Assembly: GCF_024623725.1 (NCBI RefSeq)
Contig: NZ_JANKHG010000018.1
Location: 150,602-214,601 of the forward strand
Origin: Limnobacter parvus
GTDB taxonomy: Bacteria; Pseudomonadota; Gammaproteobacteria; Burkholderiales; Burkholderiaceae_B
Length of the DNA stretch: 64,000 nucleotides
Reading direction: 5' to 3'
Every line of letters starts with the position of its first letter. The stretch's first letter is position 1. The notes under the pieces are model-generated. The model was not told the DNA's origin. It saw only the letters and a list, made by a program, of their open reading frames with translations, and searched no databases. The translations under genes were made by a program, and so were the position numbers. This document shows positions 1 through 8,276 of this stretch, one piece after another.

Positions 1-37
1 TAATTTACGATTAAGAGGCAGGAGACATTAAAAAAAA

Positions 38-748
38 ATGCAAACACACCACATTGAACAAATATTGAACCGGGGTAGGTGGTTCGCCAAGTTACCGGTC
101 AACCTTCAACAGGCTTTGGTAAAACAGGGCGTACTGCGGCAATTTCAGAGCGGGCAACGCCTGTTTTCTCGGGGCGATTGCGCAGACGGGCTGTATGCCG
201 TTTTAAACGGTTCCGTGCAGATTGTGGGGGCCAGCAAACATGGTGCCGACGACAAACACGTAATTTTGACCCTGATCGACTCGCCCGACTGGTTCGGCGA
301 AATTTGCCTGTTCGACCGTCAACCGCGCACGCACGACGCACTGGCCGACGGTCCAGCCACCATACTTCATGTACGCCAAGCCTTGCTCGACCAATTAATT
401 GCAGAAAACCCCAACTACTGGCGGGAATTTGGTTTGTTGTTAACCCAGAAAGTGCGATTAATTTTTAGCGCCATTGAAGACGCGGCGCTATTGCCCACAC
501 ACACACGCCTTGCGCGCAGGCTGCTTCAAATGGCCGAAGGTTACGGCATTCGGTCTGACAGCAGCACCATCAGTGCCCGCACACTGCATGTGTCACAAGA
601 GAAATTGTCGGCCATGCTTTCCATTTCCCGCCAAACCGTGAACCAGATGCTTAAAGAACTGGAACATGACGGTCTGCTGCAGTTGGGAAGGGGCAATATT
701 GAAATTCTGAATTTGGAAGGTTTGAAAGCGAAAGCGCAGGTATCGTAG
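38..748 (+). CDS. Crp/Fnr-family transcriptional regulator
   Basis: A 236-residue cytoplasmic DNA-binding regulator. Residues about 25-115 form a cyclic-nucleotide-binding-type beta-roll (the RLFSRGDCADGLYAVLNGSV and GEICLFD segments are typical), followed by the long dimerisation helix. A C-terminal winged helix lies at about 150-225, with a recognition-helix motif LSISRQTVNQMLKELE. Family members bind cAMP, other nucleotides, haem or Fe-S. No Fnr-type N-terminal cysteine cluster is visible, so the effector is unknown. The ATG is preceded by GGAG at a rather long spacing across an A-run. It stands alone and is followed by a strong hairpin terminator. Targets cannot be inferred from its neighbours. 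Confidence 0.9.
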   Translation: MQTHHIEQILNRGRWFAKLPVNLQQALVKQGVLRQFQSGQRLFSRGDCADGLYAVLNGSVQIVGASKHGADDKHVILTLIDSPDWFGEICLFDRQPRTHDALADGPATILHVRQALLDQLIAENPNYWREFGLLLTQKVRLIFSAIEDAALLPTHTRLARRLLQMAEGYGIRSDSSTISARTLHVSQEKLSAMLSISRQTVNQMLKELEHDGLLQLGRGNIEILNLEGLKAKAQVS

Positions 749-771
749 ACAACCCAATCTTGATAAACCAA

Positions 772-802
772 AAAAACGGGCCAGAAAAGCTGGCCCGTTT
801 TT
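772..802. terminator. bidirectional Rho-independent terminator
   Basis: The stem ACGGGCCAG / CTGGCCCGT with an AAAA loop has an A-run on one side and a T-run on the other. It can therefore end both the Crp/Fnr gene on the plus strand and the convergent lipoprotein gene on the minus strand. Confidence 0.9.
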
Positions 803-826
803 CATTTGTAAAGCTGAACAGTTGAC

Positions 827-2740
827 TTAGTTTGCGATCGTGATGTCAAACAAAGCGGCTGTGTCGGTGGTGCCAGTTCCAAACTGACCAACAGTAGTCA
901 ACACCGGAGCAACAGAACCCTGTGTAATGTTCACATTGAACACCGAGTATGGGCCGCTGTTCATCGATCTGGCGACCAAGTAACGAAGGCCGTTATCACC
1001 ACCGAAAATATCCAAACCGCTCAAGTCGTTGAATGCTGCCTGATCAACACCAACTGGCGGGGTTGCACCGTTAGAGACATTGCTCAAAGGTGTACGCAGG
1101 TTCTTCAAACCACTGTAGTTGCCAGCAGTCACAACCTCACCCATCATCGGATCAGCGTTAACGGGCAAATTGAAAAGTTCAAGCAAGCGGTTGCTGGTTG
1201 CATCCGAAACGATCAATCGTGGAGCTGGAATTACACGAGCCGGCGCTCCGGCTGGGCGTGCTGGGCGGGTCACGCTGTTGGCATAGGCAATCCCGTAAAG
1301 CCCGAAGTCAACAGCTGGAACTTCTGCCGGTGCAAAGCGAACGTCAGGATCCGTTGCTGCCACGCCGGCCATTGCATTGTCTGCATCCAGTCGAACACCA
1401 GGAATACGGTAGTTATTCGTTGCTGCACCAGTTTCCGTCGCACCGATGATACGTAGGGCATCAAAAGTAGCGGAAGCGGCAACCGTGGTGTTGAAGTCGA
1501 TGCTGTAAGCTTTCGTGTTTGGCGCCATTGCAGCGACGCCATCCCGAATGGCTTGGCCGACAGGATTCGCGATGGCCACAACCAAAGTTGCTTCACCGGT
1601 TTCACGGTCAATTGTGTAAATGTTGGCTTCGCTGGTCAAAGCGTAAATTTTACGATCGAACGGACGGAAATCAATTGACAGCACGCGCTCACCGGCTTCC
1701 AGACCGGTAATGTCGGCCACTTCGGGCGCCACGTTGGGAGTCCTCGCTGGTACAGATGCCAAAGACTGGGTACCCATTCCTGCCGGGTCACCATTCAAAC
1801 CCACCACTACAGGTGCCAGGTCAGCACCACGTGGCAACAGTGTCATGCCCACAACCACATCCGATAAATTAAGCGTTCCCAATTCCACGGCAGCCAAAGG
1901 GTTGAGGGACATAGGGTTTTCTGGGATGGGAAGCACGGCGGCTTCTGTACCATCGGCATCAAAGGGGATATCGATTTCGTAGAATTTGGTGGTACCGCCA
2001 ATTGTCATGATGGCGTAACCGAGGTTGTTGAAACCGTCGATATCAAAAGCTACATCAGACTCAATCGTTGCGCCCATCGGCAAAGTGACCAAACTGGCCA
2101 CATCTTCGGTTACGCCAGCATTGAATGCGCGGGCAGCAGTGCCTTGGCGTACCAGCTTGTTGCGCGCAGCATCAATGTTGAACATGCGCACGTTCAGGGT
2201 ACCGTCAAAACTGTTGGTGTATGCAGCAGCGTCTCCGTCGACTGAGGAGCCACTCAGTGCAGTGAAAGCAGTGGCTGTGCCAGCAGTGGGGTTAACCACA
2301 AGGTTCTGACCTTGATCACTAATTACGCGCAGGCCATCTACCTGGGCATTGAAGTCCACACCAAATGATGCGCCGCTCAAAGCCACTCCCAGATTTGTCC
2401 CAACGAGCGTCAATGTGTTGGTGTCTTCGTTCAAGGTGTAAAGGCGACCGGTGTTGGTCATGTCCTGTTTGGTCAGAACATAAACCGTGCTGTTTCTGGG
2501 GCGCAGATCCATGCCAACAACTTCTTCAGTATTGGCATCGACAAAACCAGTTAGAGCCGCGTTCTTCAAAATCGTGGCTGGTGCAGTGCGATTGAACCCA
2601 ATTAGCCGGTTGTCATCAGTGATCAGAAGCACATCGGCTTCGTCCGGTGCTGCAACAATTGAGTTGTCGTCGTCCAGAAAACAGCCGCCCAGCAGAGTTG
2701 CCGAGATTGCAATTGTGATCGTTTTATTTTTAAAAGACAT
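827..2740 (-). CDS. DUF4394-type exported lipoprotein
   Basis: About 637 residues starting MSFKNKTITI. The signal peptide ends in a lipobox (LLGGC, Cys about 19), followed by acidic residues, so a lipid-anchored envelope protein is expected. The body appears to contain two related beta-rich halves (about 35-310 and 335-630). Each has the pattern (D/E)xxLxxxDxRP...(V/I)Y(V/A)LT followed by IYTI/LYTL and a GVDFN or SIDFN block, which matches my memory of DUF4394. Function is unknown. The ATG at 2740 has an AGAGGGA ribosome site; an earlier in-frame start lacks one. It lies about 110 nt downstream of the anti-sigma gene in the same direction, so it is probably part of, or a target of, the sigma/anti-sigma unit. 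Confidence 0.75.
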   Translation of the reverse strand: MSFKNKTITIAISATLLGGCFLDDDNSIVAAPDEADVLLITDDNRLIGFNRTAPATILKNAALTGFVDANTEEVVGMDLRPRNSTVYVLTKQDMTNTGRLYTLNEDTNTLTLVGTNLGVALSGASFGVDFNAQVDGLRVISDQGQNLVVNPTAGTATAFTALSGSSVDGDAAAYTNSFDGTLNVRMFNIDAARNKLVRQGTAARAFNAGVTEDVASLVTLPMGATIESDVAFDIDGFNNLGYAIMTIGGTTKFYEIDIPFDADGTEAAVLPIPENPMSLNPLAAVELGTLNLSDVVVGMTLLPRGADLAPVVVGLNGDPAGMGTQSLASVPARTPNVAPEVADITGLEAGERVLSIDFRPFDRKIYALTSEANIYTIDRETGEATLVVAIANPVGQAIRDGVAAMAPNTKAYSIDFNTTVAASATFDALRIIGATETGAATNNYRIPGVRLDADNAMAGVAATDPDVRFAPAEVPAVDFGLYGIAYANSVTRPARPAGAPARVIPAPRLIVSDATSNRLLELFNLPVNADPMMGEVVTAGNYSGLKNLRTPLSNVSNGATPPVGVDQAAFNDLSGLDIFGGDNGLRYLVARSMNSGPYSVFNVNITQGSVAPVLTTVGQFGTGTTDTAALFDITIAN

Positions 2741-2853
2741 GTTGTATCCCTCTGAAGTTACCAAATACGTAGGGGCAAATAGCTCCTAATCATCAAGCAA
2801 CTCCAAAGTAGGCTTTTTGGATGCAATTTTGACAATATGATTCAATTGATAAA

Positions 2854-3561
2854 CTATTTCAACGCCACCGCATTGCCAATAAACATGATTTCACCCGATG
2901 GCTGATTGCCCAAAGGCGAGCCACCGGCAGGTTCCAGCGTAACTTCGAACAACTGTTTTTCAACCAGATCGGGCAGCTTGTCAGCACGCACCACCATGGG
3001 CTTGCCCCACTCCATCAAACCCAGTGATGTAGGCGCTGGGTCATTGGGTGCCTTAGTCCACAACTGCAAGGTTTTGCCCATGTTGGCGGGGTTGCCTTCA
3101 ATGGGCAAATTGCCGATTTGGTACACACGAATGGTGTCGTCTGCCATGGCCTCAACAAGCCATTCAGTGGTTTTGTCCGGGCTTTTCATTACGGCCACAT
3201 AACGGGGTGCATCGCTTGCGCCTTGGCTAGCGCCCAGCAATTGAACACCCAACACCACCACGGCCGCACTGGCAGCCACAGCCCAACCTTTCCACAACCA
3301 TGCCAATGGCGATGCGTTGCCTGCAGTATTGGCCTTGGCAACTGATTGGTCCACCTTGGCCCATACGCGCGGGTTCACCGGCTCTTGGTCAAGCTTTTGC
3401 GACATGGCAGCGAAGTGTTCAGTCCAGCTTTTTACTTCCAAGGCCAACTCGGGTTCTTGACTTAAGCGCTGCTCGAAGTCGAAACGCTCGGCGTCTGTCA
3501 TTACGCCGAGCACGTACTCGCCAGCCTCGATAATTCGGGCTTCTGCCTGTGTCTCTGTCAT
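2854..3561 (-). CDS. RskA-family anti-sigma factor
   Basis: About 235 residues. The N-terminal cytoplasmic helical segment (EYVLGVMTDAERFDFEQRL) is typical of anti-sigma-K/RskA proteins. A single transmembrane helix follows at about 82-108 (WKGWAVAASAAVVVLGVQLL region), then a periplasmic RskA C-terminal domain with the usual LQLWTKAP and SLGLMEW strands. It should hold the adjacent ECF sigma factor at the inner membrane. The ATG at 3561 overlaps the sigma stop codon (ATGA) and has an AAGGAG site 8 nt upstream, so translational coupling is likely. An upstream GTG at 3570 sits too close to that site to be the start. Confidence 0.88.
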   Translation of the reverse strand: MTETQAEARIIEAGEYVLGVMTDAERFDFEQRLSQEPELALEVKSWTEHFAAMSQKLDQEPVNPRVWAKVDQSVAKANTAGNASPLAWLWKGWAVAASAAVVVLGVQLLGASQGASDAPRYVAVMKSPDKTTEWLVEAMADDTIRVYQIGNLPIEGNPANMGKTLQLWTKAPNDPAPTSLGLMEWGKPMVVRADKLPDLVEKQLFEVTLEPAGGSPLGNQPSGEIMFIGNAVALK

Positions 3562-4106
3562 GACAAACACTCCTTCAATTTCAATAATCCGCGCCGTATC
3601 CAGCTTTTGACGCTGCCCAGCGGCGAATCCAGTCGTTGAGCAATCTGCTCGTGTGTATAACCATCTACGAATGCAAGCACAATGGCATTGCGTTTGGTTT
3701 CATCCAATTTGCCAAGGCAAGCACTCAGTTTGTCTGCTTCCTGGGCGAGCTCCTGATTGTCGGTGGTCGACAATTCCGGCACATCGTGGTCTTCGGAAGA
3801 CACCTCCATCATGCGTTTGCGCACTGAATTTAACGCCTGATTGCGCACCACCGTGTACACCCATCCTCGGGCTGACCCCAACGCTGGGGAATAAAGTCGC
3901 GAGCGATTCCATACTTTGACCATGGCATCATGAAGCACCTCTTCGGCCAATTCACGACGCTTTACGATTCGGTATGCCACTGCGAACAACCAACGGCTGT
4001 CTCGGGCATAAATGGCTTGCAAAGCGAATTTCTCGCCCCGCGCGCACGCTAGTAAAGCGGCCTCGTAATCAAACTCACTCGGATCTGGAGAATTTTTTTC
4101 GGTCAC
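3558..4106 (-). CDS. ECF-type RNA polymerase sigma factor
   Basis: About 182 residues with sigma region 2 (LAEEVLHDAMVKVWNRS) and region 4 (GYTHEQIAQRLDSPLGSVKSWIRRGL) and no region 1 or 3, as in ECF sigma factors paired with RskA-type anti-sigma factors. The likely start is the GTG at 4106 (VTEKNSPD), with an AAAGAG upstream. A TTG at 4154 would place the start inside the dps terminator. Coupled by ATGA overlap to its anti-sigma. It probably controls its own operon and the DUF4394 lipoprotein. The inducing signal is not evident. There is no reason to link it to the T3SS hrp-like boxes, because HrpL-type factors usually lack such a partner. Confidence 0.88.
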   Translation of the reverse strand: MTEKNSPDPSEFDYEAALLACARGEKFALQAIYARDSRWLFAVAYRIVKRRELAEEVLHDAMVKVWNRSRLYSPALGSARGWVYTVVRNQALNSVRKRMMEVSSEDHDVPELSTTDNQELAQEADKLSACLGKLDETKRNAIVLAFVDGYTHEQIAQRLDSPLGSVKSWIRRGLLKLKECLS

Positions 4107-4140
4107 GTTAACACTACTCTTTGCAAGGCAAAACAGATGC

Positions 4141-4169
4141 AAAAAAAGGGGCAAATACTGCCTTGCCCC
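4141..4169 (-). terminator. Rho-independent terminator of dps
   Basis: On the minus strand, GGGGCAA and TTGCCCC flank an 8-nt loop and are followed by seven T residues, about 30 nt after the dps stop. Confidence 0.85.
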
Positions 4170-4198
4170 CCGCCTGGGTTACTTGAGAAGAAGCTGAA

Positions 4199-4729
4199 TC
4201 AATCCTCAAGCATCGCTCGCAGCATCCAGGCAGTTTTCTCGTGAATGTCCATACGTTGCGTCAACAAGTCTGCTGATGGTTGATCATCACCAGCCTCAAT
4301 GATCGGAAAAATTTCACGTGCAGTGCGGGCGATGGCCTCATGGCCTTTGGCCAGAATTTCCACCATTTCCATGGCCTTGGGTGGCTTGGCGGGCGCGTCT
4401 TTCAAGGTGCTTAACTTGGCAAACTCGGCATACGAACCCGGTGCATGAAAACCCAACGCGCGAATGCGCTCAGCAATGGGGTCCACTGCATTCCACATTT
4501 CGGTGTACTGACCCATGAACATGGTGTGCAGGGTATTAAACATTTTGCCCGTCACATTCCAGTGGAAATTGTGGGTGGTCAGGTAAAGGGTATAAGTTTC
4601 TGCCAACAAGCGGCTTAAAGCCTGCGCAATTGCGGCGCGCTTGGCATCGGGAATACCGATGTTGATGGAAGGCATGTCTGGCTTCTTGGTTGAGACCTTG
4701 ATTGAAGCCTTGGTTGTGGATTTTGTCAT
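4199..4729 (-). CDS. dps: Dps ferritin-like DNA-protection protein
   Basis: 176 residues with a Lys/Thr/Ser-rich N-terminal tail, the kind of basic extension that binds DNA in Dps. The ferritin fold follows. Ferroxidase-centre signatures are present: THNFHWNVTG (His) and the MWNAVDPIAERIRALG helix (Asp/Glu). Dps forms dodecamers that oxidise Fe(II) with peroxide and store it, protecting DNA in stationary phase. The ATG at 4729 has AGGAG 8 nt upstream; an in-frame codon three positions earlier does not. Monocistronic by context, 27 nt after the lactonase-like gene, with its own strong terminator. Confidence 0.93.
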   Translation of the reverse strand: MTKSTTKASIKVSTKKPDMPSINIGIPDAKRAAIAQALSRLLAETYTLYLTTHNFHWNVTGKMFNTLHTMFMGQYTEMWNAVDPIAERIRALGFHAPGSYAEFAKLSTLKDAPAKPPKAMEMVEILAKGHEAIARTAREIFPIIEAGDDQPSADLLTQRMDIHEKTAWMLRAMLED

Positions 4730-4756
4730 CGAACACACTCCTATGTCATTAATACA

Positions 4757-5890
4757 TCACTGACCCAAGGGGTTGGAAATAGTTGCCACCCCATTGATGT
4801 GTACGGAACCAAAATACAGTTTGCCATTAAACGGCGTGACCTGCGTGATGTAGTAATAATAATCACCGGCCTTTTGCGCCTGCAGGTTAGCGATTACAGT
4901 GCCTTGCGGGTTAATGGCCAAGGCCATCGCATGGGGTTTGATGGGAAACTCGACATGATTCAGTAACTTGGCCATGGCTTTGCGCAATGCCGGTTTGTCG
5001 GCCAGTGAGTCCAGCAAAGGGTCGCGAAGGCTGGGAATGGCCAGCCAGTAATTGCCATCGGCATCGGTGCGAATGTTGTCTGGAAAGCCGGGCAAACTGT
5101 CGATGAACACATCGCTGGTACCCGCCTTGTCGCCCTCTAGCCAGTACCGAATAATTTGGTAATCAGCAGTTTCGGTCATCAACAAATAATCGCCTTCTTT
5201 TGACAAGGTAACGCCATTGGCGAACTGCAAACCACTGAGCAAGGTTTTGGTTTCACCGGTTTGAAAGTCGTATTGCAACAAGCGGCCGTTGCCTGCATGT
5301 TCAAGCACATCCAGTACATAATTGTTCAAATCGAACTTGCTGGACGCATCGGAAAAGTAGGCGTATCGGCCATCAGCACTTACCGCAACATCGTCCACAA
5401 ACCTGAAAGGCAAACCCTCTGATTCTGTGGAAAGCACTGTAGTTTCACCTTGCAGGCTTACTTTCAACAAACCCTTGATTGCGTCTGCAACCACCAGGAA
5501 CCCTTCGGGGTGAAACACCATGCCCAATGGGCGCCCCTTGGTATTTGAAATCAAATCGAAAGGAGTGGTTTGCGGGCTCTTTTGTGGGCCATCAAGAACC
5601 TGCATTTTTTCAGGATCAAACCGAACAATTTCGCCTGTGTTCATGCCGGTGTACAGCAGGCCATCTGGCCCGGGTGCAATCGACTCGGGTTGCAGCAGGT
5701 TGTAGGTGCCAAACACTTGTGCATCTTTCAACAGATCGTTGTTGGCGTATGGGCCCGATGTCAGGCTGGGCATGGGTGGCGGGTTCCAGGCCACGGGCTC
5801 GGCTTTGGTAGTACCAAACACCAATACACCGCCAATGATCAGCAGGGGCAGCAAAACTGCCGCAATCAAAAGTTTGCCCAAAGCTTGCAT
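4757..5890 (-). CDS. SMP-30/strictosidine-synthase-like beta-propeller protein
   Basis: 377 residues. An N-terminal hydrophobic anchor at about 6-26 (LLIAAVLLPLLIIGGVLVFG) is followed by a propeller of the SMP-30/gluconolactonase/strictosidine-synthase superfamily. Recognisable pieces are ESIAPGPDGLLYTG, GRPLGMVFHPEG, FVDDVAVSADGRYAYFSDAS, FANGVTLSKEGDYLLMTE and GFPDNIRTDADGNYWLA, the last two being the usual metal-ligand (Asn/Asp) blades. Related proteins hydrolyse lactones or aryl esters; the substrate here is unknown. Membrane-anchored and facing the periplasm. Divergent from the acyl-CoA dehydrogenase operon across an 84-nt gap with a palindrome. Confidence 0.82.
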   Translation of the reverse strand: MQALGKLLIAAVLLPLLIIGGVLVFGTTKAEPVAWNPPPMPSLTSGPYANNDLLKDAQVFGTYNLLQPESIAPGPDGLLYTGMNTGEIVRFDPEKMQVLDGPQKSPQTTPFDLISNTKGRPLGMVFHPEGFLVVADAIKGLLKVSLQGETTVLSTESEGLPFRFVDDVAVSADGRYAYFSDASSKFDLNNYVLDVLEHAGNGRLLQYDFQTGETKTLLSGLQFANGVTLSKEGDYLLMTETADYQIIRYWLEGDKAGTSDVFIDSLPGFPDNIRTDADGNYWLAIPSLRDPLLDSLADKPALRKAMAKLLNHVEFPIKPHAMALAINPQGTVIANLQAQKAGDYYYYITQVTPFNGKLYFGSVHINGVATISNPLGQ

Positions 5891-5910
5891 GTTGTTGACA
5901 CCTTATCTTT

Positions 5911-5934
5911 TCCGATAGCATGGATGATATCGGA
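5911..5934. promoter_or_regulatory. palindrome between divergent lactonase and dehydrogenase genes
   Basis: The perfect 7-bp arms TCCGATA and TATCGGA are separated by 10 nt in the only divergent gap here, so this is a candidate operator. The cognate regulator is unknown. Confidence 0.35.
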
Positions 5935-5974
5935 GGAAACAAGCCGAACCTCAAAAACATTCAGGAGACAAGCT

Positions 5975-7204
5975 GTGAATTTTGAGCCCAGCGCAAAAGC
6001 GCAAGACTTTGTAAAGCGCGTTCGCGCCTTCATGAAAAACGAAATTGCCCCGCTTGAGGCGGCTTACTGGGACAAAATTGAAGCCCAGTGCAATGGCCGT
6101 GAATGGGTGAACTGGCGCATTCCACCCGAAATGGAAGCCTTGAAAAGCAAGGCACGCGAAGCAGGTTTGTGGAATATGTTTCTGCCCGACGACACACTGG
6201 GTGCAGGACTAAGCACCATGGAATATGCGCTGGTGGCCGAAGAAACCGGTCGCAGCCTGATGGCCCCTGAAGTGTTCAACTGCAACGCGCCCGACACCGG
6301 CAACATGGAAGTGCTGTGGAAATACGGCAGCGAAGCACAAAAAAAAGAATGGCTTGAGCCTCTGCTTGCTGGAGAAATTCGATCAGTATTTTGCATGACT
6401 GAACCTGATGTGGCCAGCAGCGACGCCACCAATATGCAAGCCACCGCCACACTGGAAGGTGATGAAGTAGTGATTAATGGCACCAAGTGGTGGAGCAGCG
6501 GCATTGGCGACCCACGCGCAAAAATTTCAATCGTGATGGCCCGCACTGAAAATGCCGATGCAGACCGCCACCACCAGCACACCATGGTGCTGGTGCCCTT
6601 GAACACGCCTGGAGTCACCATAAAACGCATGTTGCCCGTGTTCGGCACTTACGATGAACCGCACGGCCACGGCGAAGTGGAATTCAACAATGTGCGTGTG
6701 CCATTAAGTAATGTAATTGCTGGTTTGGGCAAAGGCTTCGAGATTGCGCAAGGTCGACTGGGACCAGGCCGCATTCACCACTGCATGCGCTGTATTGGCG
6801 CCGCCGAAGAGTCGCTGGATTTGATGATCAAGCGCGGCATTTCCCGCGTTGCTTTTGGCAAACCGCTGATTAATTTGGGCGGCAATCGCGAACGCGTGGC
6901 CGAAGCGCGCTTGGCGATTGACCAAGCCCGCTTGTTGACCCTGTATGCAGCATGGAAACTGGACCAGGTCGGCGCGCTGGGCGCCATGACCGAGATTGCG
7001 GCCATCAAGGTGGTGGCACCCAATGTGCTTGAACAGGTGGTGGACATGGCGATTCAAATGCACGGTGGCGCAGGTGTTAGCCGCGACACGCCGCTTTCCG
7101 GCTTCTACATTCAGGCGCGTAGCCTGCGCCTGGCCGATGGCCCGGACGAGGTGCACAAAGGCGTGATTGCCCGCATTGAAATGATGAAGCGGGGTTTCAA
7201 GTAA
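5975..7204 (+). CDS. acyl-CoA dehydrogenase (ACAD11-like)
   Basis: 409 residues, a full-length flavin-dependent acyl-CoA dehydrogenase. Seen: FCMTEPDVASSDATNM (flavin/substrate loop), INGTKWWSSGIGDP, a middle beta domain, and the C-terminal helical bundle with GPGRIHHCMRCIGAAEE, QMHGGAGVSRDTPL and RSLRLADGPDEVH. The long insertion after residue 30 and the GRIHHCMR motif resemble ACAD10/ACAD11 rather than short-chain enzymes. The start is a GTG at 5975 with AGGAG 7 nt upstream; the frame is open further upstream without homology. Translationally coupled (stop/ATG overlap) to a phosphotransferase-fold kinase, a pairing known for 4-hydroxyacyl-CoA degradation. Confidence 0.9.
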   Translation: MNFEPSAKAQDFVKRVRAFMKNEIAPLEAAYWDKIEAQCNGREWVNWRIPPEMEALKSKAREAGLWNMFLPDDTLGAGLSTMEYALVAEETGRSLMAPEVFNCNAPDTGNMEVLWKYGSEAQKKEWLEPLLAGEIRSVFCMTEPDVASSDATNMQATATLEGDEVVINGTKWWSSGIGDPRAKISIVMARTENADADRHHQHTMVLVPLNTPGVTIKRMLPVFGTYDEPHGHGEVEFNNVRVPLSNVIAGLGKGFEIAQGRLGPGRIHHCMRCIGAAEESLDLMIKRGISRVAFGKPLINLGGNRERVAEARLAIDQARLLTLYAAWKLDQVGALGAMTEIAAIKVVAPNVLEQVVDMAIQMHGGAGVSRDTPLSGFYIQARSLRLADGPDEVHKGVIARIEMMKRGFK

Positions 7205-8271
7205 TGACTGATTCCGTGCTTGATACAGGCTCATCGGTTCGGAAAGGCGAGGAACTGAACACCGATGTGGTCACAGGCTGGTTGCGTACGCAAGGTTTAA
7301 CACTGAGCGACACACCCGAACTCACGCAGTTTTCCGGTGGTGCGTCAAACTGGACTTACCGCTTGAAATACCCGGAAGCGGACTTGATTTTGCGCCGCCC
7401 ACCCAAGGGCACCAAAGCCAAAGGTGCACACGACATGGGCCGCGAGTTTCGCATTCAAAGCCTGTTAAAACCCGTGTACCCTTATGTGCCGAATATGGTG
7501 GGCCATTGTGCCGATGAATCGTTGATTGGCAGCGAATTTTATGTGATGCACCGCATTGAAGGCATTATTCCGCGCAAGCACATGCCGCGCGGTGTTTCTC
7601 TGAGCAAAGAACAAGCACGTGAATTGAGCACCAACTTTCTGGACCGCTTCATCGAGCTTCACCAAATCGACATTCAAAGCAGTGGGTTGGATGTTTTGAG
7701 CAAAGGCCGTGGTTACACACGCCGCCAACTGGACGGGTGGAACCAGCGTTATGACAAAGCCAAAACCTGGAACGTGAGTTCATTCAAAAAAGTGCGCCAA
7801 TGGTTGAATACCAACTGCCCCGAAGACGTGAAGCTGTGCATGATTCACAACGACTGGCGGCTTGATAATGTGGTGTTAAACCCAAGTAACCCGACAGAAA
7901 TTATAGGTGCGCTGGACTGGGAATTGGCCACAGTGGGCGACCCCTTGATGGACCTGGGCAGTGTAATTACCTACTGGGTGCAAGGCGACGACAATTTCTT
8001 GATGAAAATGCTGCAACGCCAACCATCGAACTTGCCCGGCATGCTGACCCGTCAAGAAATGGTGGATTACTACCTGAAGAAAACTGGCATGCAGACCGAC
8101 AACTGGACTTTCTATGAAGTGTTTGGCCTGTTTAGAATTGCCGTAATTGCACAGCAAATTTATTACCGCTACCACCACAAGCAAACCCGCAACCCAGCGT
8201 TCAAAAACTTCTGGATTATGGTGAATTACTTCGATTGGCGCTGCAAATCGTTGATCAAAAAATTAGGTTAA
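7204..8271 (+). CDS. APH-fold phosphotransferase (ACAD10/11 kinase-domain-like)
   Basis: 355 residues with the aminoglycoside-phosphotransferase fold: FSGGASNWTYRL (glycine-rich loop), DLILRRPPKG (ATP-binding Lys/Arg strand), the catalytic loop MIHNDWRLDNVVLN (HxDxxxxN) and the metal-binding IGALDWELATVGDPLMDLG. Such kinases are fused to an acyl-CoA dehydrogenase domain in animal ACAD10/11 and occur as separate subunits in bacteria, where they phosphorylate the 4-hydroxyl of acyl-CoAs (LvaA type). Here the two are adjacent, with the ATG overlapping the dehydrogenase stop. Antibiotic resistance is unlikely from this context. Confidence 0.87.
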   Translation: MTDSVLDTGSSVRKGEELNTDVVTGWLRTQGLTLSDTPELTQFSGGASNWTYRLKYPEADLILRRPPKGTKAKGAHDMGREFRIQSLLKPVYPYVPNMVGHCADESLIGSEFYVMHRIEGIIPRKHMPRGVSLSKEQARELSTNFLDRFIELHQIDIQSSGLDVLSKGRGYTRRQLDGWNQRYDKAKTWNVSSFKKVRQWLNTNCPEDVKLCMIHNDWRLDNVVLNPSNPTEIIGALDWELATVGDPLMDLGSVITYWVQGDDNFLMKMLQRQPSNLPGMLTRQEMVDYYLKKTGMQTDNWTFYEVFGLFRIAVIAQQIYYRYHHKQTRNPAFKNFWIMVNYFDWRCKSLIKKLG

Positions 8272-8276
8272 TACGC

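Noticed and set aside
3558..4106. The ECF sigma factor as the HrpL-like driver of the T3SS boxes
   Set aside because: It is coupled to an RskA-type anti-sigma factor and lies far from the island; HrpL-type factors normally stand without such a partner.
7204..8271. Aminoglycoside resistance gene
   Set aside because: The fold is shared, but coupling to an acyl-CoA dehydrogenase and the lack of resistance-gene neighbours point to acyl-CoA metabolism.
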